The notes under the pieces are model-generated. The model was not told the origin of the DNA and did no database searches. It saw only the letters and a list, made by a program, of their open reading frames with translations. Source: Desmonostoc muscorum FACHB-395 (GTDB lineage Bacteria; Cyanobacteriota; Cyanobacteriia; Cyanobacteriales; Nostocaceae). Taken from it: a stretch of DNA of 55,284 bases. Positions 43,337 through 52,343 of this stretch are shown here, piece by piece; within the stretch, counting starts at the first letter, position 1; every line of letters begins with the position of its first letter. The stretch spans positions 1 through 55,284 of the forward strand of contig NZ_JACJSF010000053.1 of assembly GCF_014698035.1 (NCBI RefSeq), written 5' to 3'. The position numbers were made by a program, and so were the translations under genes.

Positions 43337-46129
43337 CTACACCATCTCAGACGAAGCCTGCATCATCTGCTGCGGCTGCGGTTGGAACATAAACAACGAG
43401 TAAACCACATCTCGGCGGATGTTGACCATCATATCCAAGAAGAGTTCGTAACCCTCGCTCTTATACTCAATTAGTGGATCTTTTTGCCCGTAACCACGTA
43501 ATCCCACTGATTCGCGCAAGGCATCCATTTGTTGCAGGTGTTCCCGCCACAGGGTATCAATGCGTTGCAAAATAAAGAAGCGTTCAGCTTGGCGCATCAG
43601 TCCGGGTTGAACTTGGTCAATTTGGGCTTCTTTGAGATCGTAAGCAATTCGCACCTGTTCGTGGAGGAAAGCTTTAATCTCGCCGACTGTCATATCTTCT
43701 AATTGATTTGGCTGCAAGTCTGCTAGTAGATAGACGAATTCTTTGACTTTCTCAACCAACTTTTCTAACTCCCACTCTTCGGAGGGTAAGTCTATGTTGA
43801 TGTAGTAATCAACGATGTCATCCATCGTTTTTTCAGCGTACTTGATTACCTGTTCTTTTAAATCTTGACCTTCTAACACCCGGCGGCGTTCAGCGTAAAT
43901 AGCACGACGTTGATTGTTCATCACCTCGTCATACTCAAATACCTGCTTACGAATGTCGTAGTAGTAGGTTTCGACTTTTTTCTGTGCGCCTTCTAAACTG
44001 CGGGTAAGCATCCCAGACTCGATGGGCATATCTTCTTCCACTTGGAAAGCATTCATTAACCCAGCAACGCGATCGCCACCAAAAATCCGCAATAGGTTAT
44101 CTTCTAAGCTGAGGAAGAATCTCGTGGTTCCAGGGTCACCTTGTCTACCTGCACGTCCCCGCAACTGGTTATCAATCCGCCGCGATTCGTGGCGTTCTGT
44201 ACCAATTACGTGCAAACCACCGATTCCTACTACCTCATCATGTTCGCGGGTAGTAAATTGTTCGTATTCCTGCTTAACCCGGTTATAAGCTTCCCGCAAT
44301 TTCAGAATCACAGGGTCGTCGATGGGAGCTTTTTCGGCAGCTACAGCTACCTTGTCTTCTGCTTCCAGTTCCGGTAAACTGCGATCGCCATACTCTCGTA
44401 CTGCAATTTCTACTGCATCTTTAAGTAGTTTCTCTGTTTCTTTTGTCAATTGGGTGGGGAAAATTTCTGGTGAAGCCCGCCAAGTTTTGACTTTTTTACC
44501 AGGGACAAAGCCTTGACCACCACCGTGTCCTGTAGGCAATCCGGCTGGTCTTTGAACCCCAAAGCTATCTTCATCTTCTGGCATGACGATGCGGGGCATG
44601 AAGTATTCCCGCAGCTTCAAACGTGCCATATATTCGGAGTTACCACCCAAAATGATGTCTGTACCTCTACCAGCCATGTTAGTAGCGATAGTAACAGCAC
44701 CTTTGCGTCCAGCTTGGGCGACTATTTCTGCTTCACGCTCGACGTTCTCCGGTCTGGCGTTGAGTAATTCGTGGGGAATCTCTAGCTGCTTCAGCAGCCG
44801 ACTGAGAAGTTCGGATTTTTCTACACTAGTGGTTCCCACTAATACAGGTCTGCCGAGTTCGTGCATTTCCGCACATTCTTTGGCGATCGCACCCCACTTG
44901 CCTGGTTCTGTCTTAAAGACCATATCAGACAAGTCTTCGCGTCTTCTGTCACGGTTGGTAGGAATTACCGCAACTTCCAGTTTGTAAATTTTTTCAAATT
45001 CTGGTTCTTCCGTTTTTGCTGTTCCGGTCATTCCACCGAGTTTTGGATACAGCAAGAAAAGATTTTGATAAGTAATTGTCGCTAGAGTTTGAGTTTCTGG
45101 CTGAATCTCTTCGTGTTCTTTAGCCTCAATAGCCTGGTGTAGACCATCACTCCAACGCCGTCCAGGTAATACCCGACCGGTAAATTCATCCACAATTACT
45201 ACTTCCCCATTGCGGACGATGTAATTTACATCCTTGAGGAAAAGTTCTTTAGCTTTAATCGCATTAAAAACGAAGTGTGCCCAAGGATCTTCTGGGTCAA
45301 ATAAATCTGTGACTCCCAAAAGATTTTCGGCTTCCGCAAAGCCTTCATCTGTCAATAGCACGTTACGAGCTTTTTCATCTACATCATAATGCTCGTCTTT
45401 TTTGAGTGTGAATGCTATTTCAGCAGCTTGCAGATACTTTTCTGTAGGTCTTTCCACCTGCCCAGAAATAATCAGAGGTGTCCGCGCCTCATCAATTAAA
45501 ATCGAGTCTACCTCGTCAATTACGCAATAATTGAACGGACGTTGCACCACATCTGCCATTGATGTCGCCATGTTATCCCGCAGGTAGTCAAAGCCGACTT
45601 CGCTGTTGGTGACATAAGTGATATCGCAATCGTAGTTTTTCTGGCGTTCACTGGGAGTCATGCTTGACTGGATTAGCCCCACACTCAACCCCAAGAACCG
45701 ATGCACCTGTCCCATCCATTCAGCATCCCGACGAGCCAGGTAATCGTTCACGGTGATGACATGTACACCTTTACCACTCAAGGCATTTAAATAACTTGGT
45801 AAGGTTGCTACGAGCGTTTTACCCTCACCAGTTTTCATTTCGGCAATTTGCCCTACGTGCAAAATGATACCGCCAAGGAGTTGGACATCAAAGTGCCGCA
45901 AGCCTAACACTCGCCGTCCTGCTTCCCGAACAACGGCGTAAGCTTCTGGTAAAAGGTCATCCAGGGCTTCACCTTTGGCGAGTCGTTGTTTAAATTCGAC
46001 AGTTTTACCTTTTAGTTCCTCATCGGAAAGAACCTTAATTTCTTCCTCTAAAAGGTTAATTTCAGTAACAGAAGGTTGGTATTTTTTAAGCTTACGAGCG
46101 TTGGGGTCGCCCAACAAAAGTTTTAGCAT
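43337..46129 (-). CDS. secA: Preprotein translocase ATPase
   Basis: 930 residues. Motor of the Sec pathway, which pushes unfolded proteins through SecYEG into the thylakoid lumen or periplasm. Seen: AEMKTGEGKTLVATL (Walker A), VIDEVDSILIDEARTPLI (Walker B/DEAD region), TGTAKTEEPEF, NMAGRGTDIILGG and RRIDNQLRGRAGRQGDPG. As in other cyanobacteria the linker near residues 520-610 is long, and the C-terminal zinc-binding tail is absent (it ends QPQPQQMMQASSEMV). Start codon ATG. Confidence 0.97.
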   Translation of the reverse strand: MLKLLLGDPNARKLKKYQPSVTEINLLEEEIKVLSDEELKGKTVEFKQRLAKGEALDDLLPEAYAVVREAGRRVLGLRHFDVQLLGGIILHVGQIAEMKTGEGKTLVATLPSYLNALSGKGVHVITVNDYLARRDAEWMGQVHRFLGLSVGLIQSSMTPSERQKNYDCDITYVTNSEVGFDYLRDNMATSMADVVQRPFNYCVIDEVDSILIDEARTPLIISGQVERPTEKYLQAAEIAFTLKKDEHYDVDEKARNVLLTDEGFAEAENLLGVTDLFDPEDPWAHFVFNAIKAKELFLKDVNYIVRNGEVVIVDEFTGRVLPGRRWSDGLHQAIEAKEHEEIQPETQTLATITYQNLFLLYPKLGGMTGTAKTEEPEFEKIYKLEVAVIPTNRDRRREDLSDMVFKTEPGKWGAIAKECAEMHELGRPVLVGTTSVEKSELLSRLLKQLEIPHELLNARPENVEREAEIVAQAGRKGAVTIATNMAGRGTDIILGGNSEYMARLKLREYFMPRIVMPEDEDSFGVQRPAGLPTGHGGGQGFVPGKKVKTWRASPEIFPTQLTKETEKLLKDAVEIAVREYGDRSLPELEAEDKVAVAAEKAPIDDPVILKLREAYNRVKQEYEQFTTREHDEVVGIGGLHVIGTERHESRRIDNQLRGRAGRQGDPGTTRFFLSLEDNLLRIFGGDRVAGLMNAFQVEEDMPIESGMLTRSLEGAQKKVETYYYDIRKQVFEYDEVMNNQRRAIYAERRRVLEGQDLKEQVIKYAEKTMDDIVDYYINIDLPSEEWELEKLVEKVKEFVYLLADLQPNQLEDMTVGEIKAFLHEQVRIAYDLKEAQIDQVQPGLMRQAERFFILQRIDTLWREHLQQMDALRESVGLRGYGQKDPLIEYKSEGYELFLDMMVNIRRDVVYSLFMFQPQPQQMMQASSEMV

Positions 46130-46490
46130 GGCAGATTATAGAACTGAATCAAGGGGGATGGGGATTAAAGGTTCGGCATTGATTATAAACATTTAACCCA
46201 AACCAACCGTCTTGGTTGTGGATGGGTGTCAAATGAGAATTACCTCAAAAACAGGAGAAAAACTAGCCAATCATTTAGTAAACTGATTGGTTTTAACTCT
46301 TATCTTATATTTAGTCTTTCTTCATAGTATCATTTTGCCCCCAGATGGGGCCAGAGAGGGAGTGGGGGAAGTGTGGGAGGTGTGGGAGGTGTGGGAGGAT
46401 GGGGAAGAAGTCTTACCCCACACTCCCCACAGTATTGTGAGAAATCCGGGCTAACTCCTGTAGAGACACGATTAATCGCGTCTCTACTCC
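46130..46490. repeat. Spacer with GTGTGGGAG tandem repeat and palindrome
   Basis: 361-base spacer upstream of secA. It holds a GTGTGGGAG tandem repeat (about 46371-46400), a C-rich counterpart (CCCCACACTCCCCACA, about 46414-46430), then TTGTGAGAAATCC and the palindrome at 46460-46487. The first three parts match the repeat at the left end of the window. The secA promoter should be near 46150-46320. Confidence 0.75.
46460..46487 (-). terminator. GTAGAGACACG palindrome after cytochrome c gene
   Basis: GTAGAGACACG at 46460-46470 pairs with CGCGTCTCTAC at 46477-46487, loop six bases, one mismatch. It lies just past the stop of the gene ending at 46491. Same family as 7233-7290 and 31729-31760. 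Confidence 0.5.
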
Positions 46491-47102
46491 TCACTTCCAT
46501 TCTGCTGTCAGGCGGCGGAAATTGTAGTCGCTAGCGCTGGGATGACAGCTGACACAGCTGCCAAGCTGCACGGGACGTGGTAACTTAACTCCTGGATGTA
46601 AAGCTTTGAAATAACGTGAGTTACTGAGGCGATAAGGTGTTTCTTCGTCGTCTCGCTGCACACGCGAGAAAGTTGAAAGATATTTCCACACCAAAATGCG
46701 CGGCGGATCGACCAAAGGCTTTAGTTGTGCGCCGTAGTGCTGCGAGTCTTGCAGGAGATTTTTCCAAGTTTGGGTGGGTAAAACGGCTGGTGGTAAGGCA
46801 ATGTGGCAGGTGGAGCAGTTTTCCAAATACAGTTCTTGCCCCAGTTGGTACTGTGCAGGTACTACGTCAACAGTGCCAATTTCGACGGGGGGAGTAGCGC
46901 TGTGAGCGTTAGTTGCCAAGGCTATAAGCCAACCCATAGCTAGGCTCCACGTTACAATTACCAGAAGTAAACCGAAAAATTGGCGTTTGAATTCACGTTC
47001 GGCACTTTGCTGTAACCCTTGGCGTTGGTGTAGCCCGCCGTAGGCATCGCTTCGGGCGGAGCGTAGCTCATCGCGGTTTTTGCGCTTAACAAAAATTGAC
47101 AT
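46491..47102 (-). CDS. Membrane-anchored dihaem cytochrome c
   Basis: 203 residues. One membrane helix near residues 42-64 (FFGLLLVIVTWSLAMGWLIA) and two haem-binding motifs, ENCSTCHIALPP and GSCVSCHPSASDYNFR. It resembles the cyanobacterial dihaem cytochrome c family; electron donors and acceptors are unknown. The N-terminal 30 residues before the helix contain SARSDAYGGLHQRQG, encoded by a small dispersed repeat at 47021-47074. This keeps the frame, so the protein probably tolerates it on its cytoplasmic side. Start ATG at 47102; a later start after the repeat is possible but no methionine is evident. Confidence 0.85.
   Translation of the reverse strand: MSIFVKRKNRDELRSARSDAYGGLHQRQGLQQSAEREFKRQFFGLLLVIVTWSLAMGWLIALATNAHSATPPVEIGTVDVVPAQYQLGQELYLENCSTCHIALPPAVLPTQTWKNLLQDSQHYGAQLKPLVDPPRILVWKYLSTFSRVQRDDEETPYRLSNSRYFKALHPGVKLPRPVQLGSCVSCHPSASDYNFRRLTAEWK
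47021..47074. repeat. Small dispersed repeat, copy c (inside coding sequence)
   Basis: GGCGTTGGTGTAGCCCGCCG then TAGGCATCGCTTCGGGCGG and AGCGTAGCTCATCGC. Longer version of copies a and b, lying in frame within the N-terminal part of the cytochrome c gene. Confidence 0.75.
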
Positions 47103-47610
47103 TCCTCACATTCCCAGATATTTAGAAGTGGCGCTTGTGCTAATCATAAGACTTACGCAGTATTGACAGTGTTTCAAATTTTGTATAAGTAGTTTTAGTA
47201 ATGGCAAGTAGCTCTGCGTTTATACATCTCTTAAGATTAATCACAGTGGCACACCACTGACTATGTAACGAAAAATATCTTGGCGGTTTTAACCTGACTC
47301 AATAGAAAAATCAGCCAAAATATCTTAGATTTTATTTGCGCTAATATCTTCTCGATCCGACCTGGAATAAATCGTCAATAGCAAAATACTTGTAGTTTCT
47401 GCATCAATCCTGCTTCATAACTCACTCATTTGTTTTCTATCTTATTTTGTAGGAAATCCTAACATTTGAAATCCAAGCAAGAGAAGGGCATTTAAGTATA
47501 TCCCTTCCTTTAATACAGGGTTGCATTGGATTTCAGATTCTGTTAGTAGTATTTCAAGAAAAAGCAATTAGACCAAGATTGGGAAACAACCCTTATTTAC
47601 CTTTTTTACC
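47103..47610. other. Intergenic region, nothing firm
   Basis: 508 AT-rich bases. Near 47150 there is AAGACTTACGCAG, similar to one end of the MITE at 11120. I see no coding frame or stable structure. Confidence 0.45.
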
Positions 47611-48519
47611 TTAAGGAATAGAAACCGATCGCAATAATCGCTCAACAACAGTTCTTGCATTCCGCCCTCCTCTAGGAATAAGGCGATGGCAAAGAACGTG
47701 AGGAACGAGAAACTTCACATCATCGGGAATGGCATAATCACGGCCTAATAGAAAAGCAAGTGCTTGAGCAGCCCGTTGTAATGCTAATGTGCCACGCGGA
47801 CTGACACCAAGAGCAATTTCTTCATCTTGGCGTGTTGCCCGTACCAATTCGAGGATGTACTGTTGCAAAGAAGTTGTTACTTTTACTTGAGAGCAGATGT
47901 AACGCAATTCCTGTACTTCTGCCAAAGTAATACAAGGCTGCAAATCAGCAACCTTCACACCATTTTGAAGATTTTGCAGCATCAGGAGTTCTTCTGCCTC
48001 CGAAGGATAGCCCAAACTTAGCGACAACATGAACCGATCCATTTGCGCTTCCGGCAGGGGAAAAGTACCTTGATACTCGATCGGGTTTTGAGTAGCAATG
48101 ACAAAGAAGGGCTGAGGAACTGGACGAGAGACACCATCAACTGTTACCTGATGTTCTTCCATAACTTCTAGCAAAGCTGACTGAGTGCGGGGTGTAGCGC
48201 GGTTAATTTCGTCAGCTAAGAGAATATTGGTAAAGACTGGCCCAGGAAGAAAAGTAAATTCGCCGCTTTTTGGGTTCCAGATGTTAGTGCCAGTAATATC
48301 AGTTGGCAGTAAATCAGGGGTACATTGTAGGCGTTGAAACTTACCATCCAGTGAACGAGCTAGAGATTTAGCGAGTAGGGTTTTACCAACACCAGGAACA
48401 TCTTCTAGCAGGGCATGACCACCACCTAGCAAGGCTACTAGCACTAAGCGTATTGCCTCAGCTTTGCCAACAATGGTAAGAGCCAGATTTTGTGTTAAAG
48501 CGTCAATTTTTTCTCTCAT
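47611..48519 (-). CDS. MoxR-family AAA+ ATPase
   Basis: 302 residues. Walker A DVPGVGKTLLAKSL, Walker B NILLADEINRATPRTQSALL, sensor 1 FVIATQNPIE, and the C-terminal lid SPRGTLALQRAAQALAFL. MoxR ATPases act as chaperones, often with a VWA-domain protein and a DUF58 protein encoded next door. No such partners are adjacent here, so the client is unknown. It is separated from ribF upstream by a GGGGAAT tandem repeat. Confidence 0.92.
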   Translation of the reverse strand: MREKIDALTQNLALTIVGKAEAIRLVLVALLGGGHALLEDVPGVGKTLLAKSLARSLDGKFQRLQCTPDLLPTDITGTNIWNPKSGEFTFLPGPVFTNILLADEINRATPRTQSALLEVMEEHQVTVDGVSRPVPQPFFVIATQNPIEYQGTFPLPEAQMDRFMLSLSLGYPSEAEELLMLQNLQNGVKVADLQPCITLAEVQELRYICSQVKVTTSLQQYILELVRATRQDEEIALGVSPRGTLALQRAAQALAFLLGRDYAIPDDVKFLVPHVLCHRLIPRGGRNARTVVERLLRSVSIP

Positions 48520-48530
48520 GCAGCGCGGGG

Positions 48531-48572
48531 AGTGGGGAATGGGGAATGGGGAATGGGGAATGGGGATTAGGA
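48531..48572. repeat. GGGGAAT heptamer tandem repeat
   Basis: About five tandem copies of GGGGAAT/GGGGAGT directly upstream of the MoxR start codon at 48519. This is the short tandemly repeated repeat type known from Nostocales. Confidence 0.85.
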
Positions 48573-48615
48573 ATTTCTTTCCCTCTGCTTTTTCAGCCCA
48601 TCCCCGATGCCCTAT

Positions 48616-49695
48616 CTATTGTTCCCACTCAGCACTCAAAATTTCTTTAGCAACAACACAATCGAGTTGAATTTGTGTTTTTAAGGCTTCTAGAGAAGCA
48701 AATTTTTGTTCAGGGCGCAAAAATTTAACTAGTTCCACAGCCAGTTTTTTGCCATACAAATCACCAGACCAATCGAATAAATGTACTTCCGCAGATGAAT
48801 AAGTACCATTTACAGTTGGGCGGTTGCCGATGTTCATTACGCCCAAGCTCTCACTAGAAGCAGCATTTGATGTTTCACTAAGAGTAAAAACACGGACAGC
48901 GTAAACTCCTTGGCGGGGCAAAAACTTTTCTTTTGGTAGTTGGAGATTGGCGGTGGGAAAGCCAATTGTTCTACCCAAGTGTTGACCTTGAACCACAACA
49001 CCAAAGAGAGTATAGGGGCGACCTAGTAGTAAATTTGCGTTTTCGATGTCGCCTTGCTCAAGGGTTTGACGGATCAATGAAGTGCTAATGCGGGCATCTT
49101 GGGTTGGATTCGTACTGACGCAACTGCTTTGGGTGGGCGAGTCACCTGTATAAGTTTGTAAGGGAACGATGGTAACGGGGATATTGTGTTTGGCGGCGAT
49201 TAATTGCAAATCTTTAGCAGTGCCACTGCGCTTTTCGCCAAAACAAAAATCCTGCCCGATGCTAATTCGCTGGCATTGCAGTTGCTGGACGAGAATTTTT
49301 TGGACGAATTCTTCGGGGGTCAAAGCAGATAATTCTTTGTCAAAGGGTAGTAATACTAGTTGTTCTACCCCAAGCGATCGCAATTGTTGGACTTTTTCAT
49401 CTAGTGGCGTTAACAAAGTCCGGGGTTGCCCCGTGAAAAACTCCTGTGGATGGGGGTCAAAGGTGACAACTGTTGAGTAGGTATATTCTTGATTTGTTAG
49501 TTGTTGATTTTCCTTTGACTGGGGACTACTGGCTACTGACAAGCAATCGCTAGGGTGCAAGACTGGTTGAATTACCCTTTGATGACCAAGATGAACACCA
49601 TCAAACTTGCCAAGGGCAACAGCAGTCGGCGTTAGCAGCCCTTCGCTAGAAGAAGCAACCCACACAGAACACCCATTTTGAGACAAATTTAGCAC
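48616..49695 (-). CDS. ribF: Bifunctional riboflavin kinase/FAD synthetase
   Basis: 359 residues, starts with GTG; another in-frame GTG at about 49665 (before WVASS) is also possible. It makes FMN from riboflavin and FAD from FMN. N-terminal nucleotidyltransferase: ALGKFDGVHLGHQRVI, VVTFDPHPQEFF. C-terminal kinase: GRTIGFPTANLQLP, GVMNIGNRPTVNG and VELVKFLRPEQKF. It is about 30-40 residues longer than usual because of inserts: SDCLSVASSPQSKENQQLTN (about residues 49-68, repeat-like DNA at about 49490-49560), GDSPTQSSCVSTNPTQD, and SETSNAASSES. These lie in surface loops between conserved blocks. Confidence 0.94.
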   Translation of the reverse strand: MLNLSQNGCSVWVASSSEGLLTPTAVALGKFDGVHLGHQRVIQPVLHPSDCLSVASSPQSKENQQLTNQEYTYSTVVTFDPHPQEFFTGQPRTLLTPLDEKVQQLRSLGVEQLVLLPFDKELSALTPEEFVQKILVQQLQCQRISIGQDFCFGEKRSGTAKDLQLIAAKHNIPVTIVPLQTYTGDSPTQSSCVSTNPTQDARISTSLIRQTLEQGDIENANLLLGRPYTLFGVVVQGQHLGRTIGFPTANLQLPKEKFLPRQGVYAVRVFTLSETSNAASSESLGVMNIGNRPTVNGTYSSAEVHLFDWSGDLYGKKLAVELVKFLRPEQKFASLEALKTQIQLDCVVAKEILSAEWEQ

Positions 49696-50018
49696 GTGGA
49701 TTCTGAGATTTTAGGTTTATTTTAGCTATCAGCATGAAGCTACCTTATGGTAAACCGCCGACAGGAGGACAGCTTTTCTAGTACCAACTTGTCTTTTGTC
49801 ATTTGTCTTTTGTCATTTGTCTTTTGTAAATAACCAATACTTCTCTACGAGAGGCTCCGCCAATGGCTTTTCTACGAGACGCACTCGCATTCGCGGTAGT
49901 TGAGCGCAGTCGAAACTCTGTACAAGTGACCAATGACCAATGACTAATGACCAATGACTGCTGAAAGCTTCTGATCACCAATCTAATCTAAAATCTCCAA
50001 TTCCTGCGATCGCAATCT
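49696..50018. repeat. Spacer built of dispersed repeats
   Basis: 323 bases holding TTTTGTCATTTGTC tandem units (49795-49830), a small dispersed repeat (TCTACGAGAGGCTCCGCC, then TTTCTACGAGACGCACTCGC near 49842-49895) and CAATGACTAATGACCAATGAC units (49930-49965). Any open frame here is made of repeats and is not accepted. Confidence 0.75.
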
Positions 50019-50915
50019 TTAGGTAGAAAACTTACTAACAGGAAAAGATTCTGATAAGGCTACTGAGGTAGGAATCTGAAGTACCATTCCTTCGCGTGCC
50101 ATAATAGCACCAGGAAATTTCTCAGAGGCTTGTTGCCCTACACAATCCAAAAAGTCGTCATTGTGGGCGGGGTCATGGTGGTAAATTACCAAAGTTTTGA
50201 CGTTGGCAGCTTGTGCCACTTTCACCGCTTCTTGCCAGGTAGAATGTCCCCAGCCAATTTTTGGAGTTTTTGGGGAGTGGTATTCTTCATCTGTGTAGGT
50301 GGAATCGTAAACCAGAATATCAGCATTACGAGCTAGCCACAGCACATTGTCATCGAGTCGGTCAGGAAAATGTTCGGTATCAGTAATATAAGCAGCAGCA
50401 CCACCACGCCAGTTGACACGGTATCCTACGGCTTCTCCTGGATGGTTTAAAGGTGCTGTTTCTACGGTAACGTCATCGATGTGGATTGGTTGCCCCGGTC
50501 GAATGTCGTAGAACTTTAAATTGGCTTGCATAATCTGCAAGGGTACGGGAAAGTTCGGATGTAACATTTGATCGTTGAGGCGCTGCTCTATGGTTGATCC
50601 ATCAGGTGCGATCGCGCCGTAGATATGAAAGTCATTTCCCTTGACAAATCCTGGGGTAAAGAAGGGAAAACCCTGCATGTGATCCCAGTGAGAGTGAGTA
50701 AAAAATATGTGACCTTCTAACGGCATTTGGCGCAACCAAGATTGCCCTAAAACATGTAGTCCTGTGCCAGCATCGAAAACTAAGCGTTTATCGCCCGCTT
50801 GCATTGATATGCAAGGGGTATTACCGCCGTAGCGAACGGTGTGTGGCCCTGGACTGGGGATGCTGCCGCGAACGCCCCAAAATTGTACGGTAAATTGATT
50901 CTCTATCCTAGACAT
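50019..50915 (-). CDS. MBL-fold metal-dependent hydrolase
   Basis: 298 residues. It begins FWGVRGSIPSPGP and RYGGNTPCI, typical of a cyanobacterial metallo-beta-lactamase-fold group. The metal site is FFTHSHWDHMQGFPFF (HxHxDH) with later AYITDTEH, VYDSTYTDEE, GHSTWQEAV and VIYHHDPAH, as in RNase Z-like/phosphodiesterase members. The function is not assigned; phosphodiesterase-like chemistry is likely. Start ATG at 50915. Confidence 0.9.
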   Translation of the reverse strand: MSRIENQFTVQFWGVRGSIPSPGPHTVRYGGNTPCISMQAGDKRLVFDAGTGLHVLGQSWLRQMPLEGHIFFTHSHWDHMQGFPFFTPGFVKGNDFHIYGAIAPDGSTIEQRLNDQMLHPNFPVPLQIMQANLKFYDIRPGQPIHIDDVTVETAPLNHPGEAVGYRVNWRGGAAAYITDTEHFPDRLDDNVLWLARNADILVYDSTYTDEEYHSPKTPKIGWGHSTWQEAVKVAQAANVKTLVIYHHDPAHNDDFLDCVGQQASEKFPGAIMAREGMVLQIPTSVALSESFPVSKFST

Positions 50916-51202
50916 GGGTGTTGCTTGCTGGACTGAGCGGGCGATAACTGGAAAAATTACTACTTAAATTGTTTAAGTCTATGCTGTCTCACCGATTGTA
51001 TTAAAGGGAAGATTTCTTGGTAAAACAGCATACCCTGTTTCTGGCTGATTGTGTAAATGTGGATGAAATACTCTCCGGGAGAATTTTCTAGCTTTTGGGG
51101 TGAATGTGTATCGGTTATTTCAAGAGTGCCCCTACGTTATAGCCTACATTTTTCTCTGATGCATTTGAATAACTCCAGTTTTGTCCTGATATATCAAATG
51201 AT

Positions 51203-52006
51203 TCAGGGAAAATTGAATTCCCAATCAGACAATTTATCTAGTCCAGTTGCGTAAGTTAGATTGTATTGTAACGGAGTTATACTGATGTAGTTTTTACTTA
51301 CAACCTGCACATCTGTTGGTACATTTTGAGGCAGATTTAATCCAGTTGGAGGTTCCACATCCTCAACTATTTCTCCGGTTAACCAATAGTACGTTTTTCC
51401 ACGAGGATCAACTCGTTTATTAAACACATCAATGTAATGCCGTAGGCCTTGACGGGTGAGAGTAACTCCGGCAATTTCTTCCCACTTCACAGCAGGAATA
51501 TTAACGTTGAGCAACATTAAATCTGGTAGAGGTTTTTGGGCTAACTGGTCTACGAGAACTTTGGCAAACTTAGCAGCAGGTTGAAAGTCTTTAGATGTGT
51601 GACTAATAAGACTTAGGGCCACGCTGGGAATACCTTCAATTAGACCTTCCATTGCCGCAGAAACAGTGCCAGAATACAAGATTTCAGTTCCCAAATTTGC
51701 ACCTTGATTAATACCAGATAGAACCAAATCGGGAGGTGTATCTAGCAAAGCCCACAGCGCCAATTTGACGCAATCTGAAGGCGTACCATCGCAAGCCCAA
51801 GCTTTGATAGCAGGATGAAAAATCCCTTCAACAATTTCGGCGCGAATGGGTTGGTGTAAAGTTAATCCATGTCCAGTTGCCGATCGCTCTCGATCTGGGC
51901 AAACTACACTAACATCATGACCTGCTTCTGCCAAGTAGTTGGCTAGGGTACGAATCCCCAAAGCAGAAACGCCGTCGTCGTTGCTAATTAGTAATTTCAT
52001 AGTCAT
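51203..52006 (-). CDS. surE: 5'-/3'-nucleotidase SurE
   Basis: 267 residues. Dephosphorylates nucleoside monophosphates and short polyphosphates with a divalent metal. Metal-site motif ISNDDGVSALGI, then PDRERSATGHGLTL, ACDGTPSDCV, SGINQGANLGTEILYSGTV, and LNVNIPAV. Length is normal. The start codon at 52006 directly abuts a TAGTCATT repeat, so the ribosome-binding region is repeat sequence. Divergent from pheS. Confidence 0.95.
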   Translation of the reverse strand: MTMKLLISNDDGVSALGIRTLANYLAEAGHDVSVVCPDRERSATGHGLTLHQPIRAEIVEGIFHPAIKAWACDGTPSDCVKLALWALLDTPPDLVLSGINQGANLGTEILYSGTVSAAMEGLIEGIPSVALSLISHTSKDFQPAAKFAKVLVDQLAQKPLPDLMLLNVNIPAVKWEEIAGVTLTRQGLRHYIDVFNKRVDPRGKTYYWLTGEIVEDVEPPTGLNLPQNVPTDVQVVSKNYISITPLQYNLTYATGLDKLSDWEFNFP

Positions 52007-52343
52007 TAGTCATTGGTCATTAGTTATTAGTTATTTGTTATTAGCCATTTGTCAATGTCTGAGGTCACAAGCAGCAAAAAATATTTATACTCACTAGACA
52101 GTGTGGCGGAATTTTGCCTACCTTTAAGACTAGTTGCTCAATCCTCAAGTCTGGTTAAGATAAGATGTTAGCTGAATTTACGTGCCTGCTAGACTAGCCC
52201 AATCGTTCATAACTGATAAACAGAGATTTGGTTTCAACCCTCACCTTTGGCTGCTGTTAATGGTATGACTGTAAGTTTATTTATCGACCGATTCACAGCT
52301 TTTGACTATAGACTAATGACTAATGACCAATGACTAATAACTA
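52007..52343. repeat. surE-pheS spacer flanked by TAGTCATT repeats in opposite orientation
   Basis: At 52007-52050 the top strand carries AGTCATTAGTCATTGGTCAT and TTAGTTATT units; at 52303-52343 it carries ACTAATGACTAATGACCAAT units, the inverse orientation. Each copy abuts a start codon (surE at 52006, pheS at 52344). The middle 250 bases must hold both promoters. No coding signal. Confidence 0.75.

Noticed and set aside
44583..44987. Frames antisense to secA
   Set aside because: Composition and position show that these are shadows of secA codons.
48531..48572. CRISPR array or plasmid iterons
   Set aside because: The heptamer array GGGGAAT has no spacers and no replication gene nearby; it fits the short tandem repeats of Nostocales.
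49799..49981. 60-codon minus-strand frame
   Set aside because: It consists of TGTCATTTGTC and dispersed-repeat DNA only.
51057..51254. 65-codon plus-strand frame
   Set aside because: No family resemblance, no ribosome-binding site, and it overlaps the surE 3' end in antisense.
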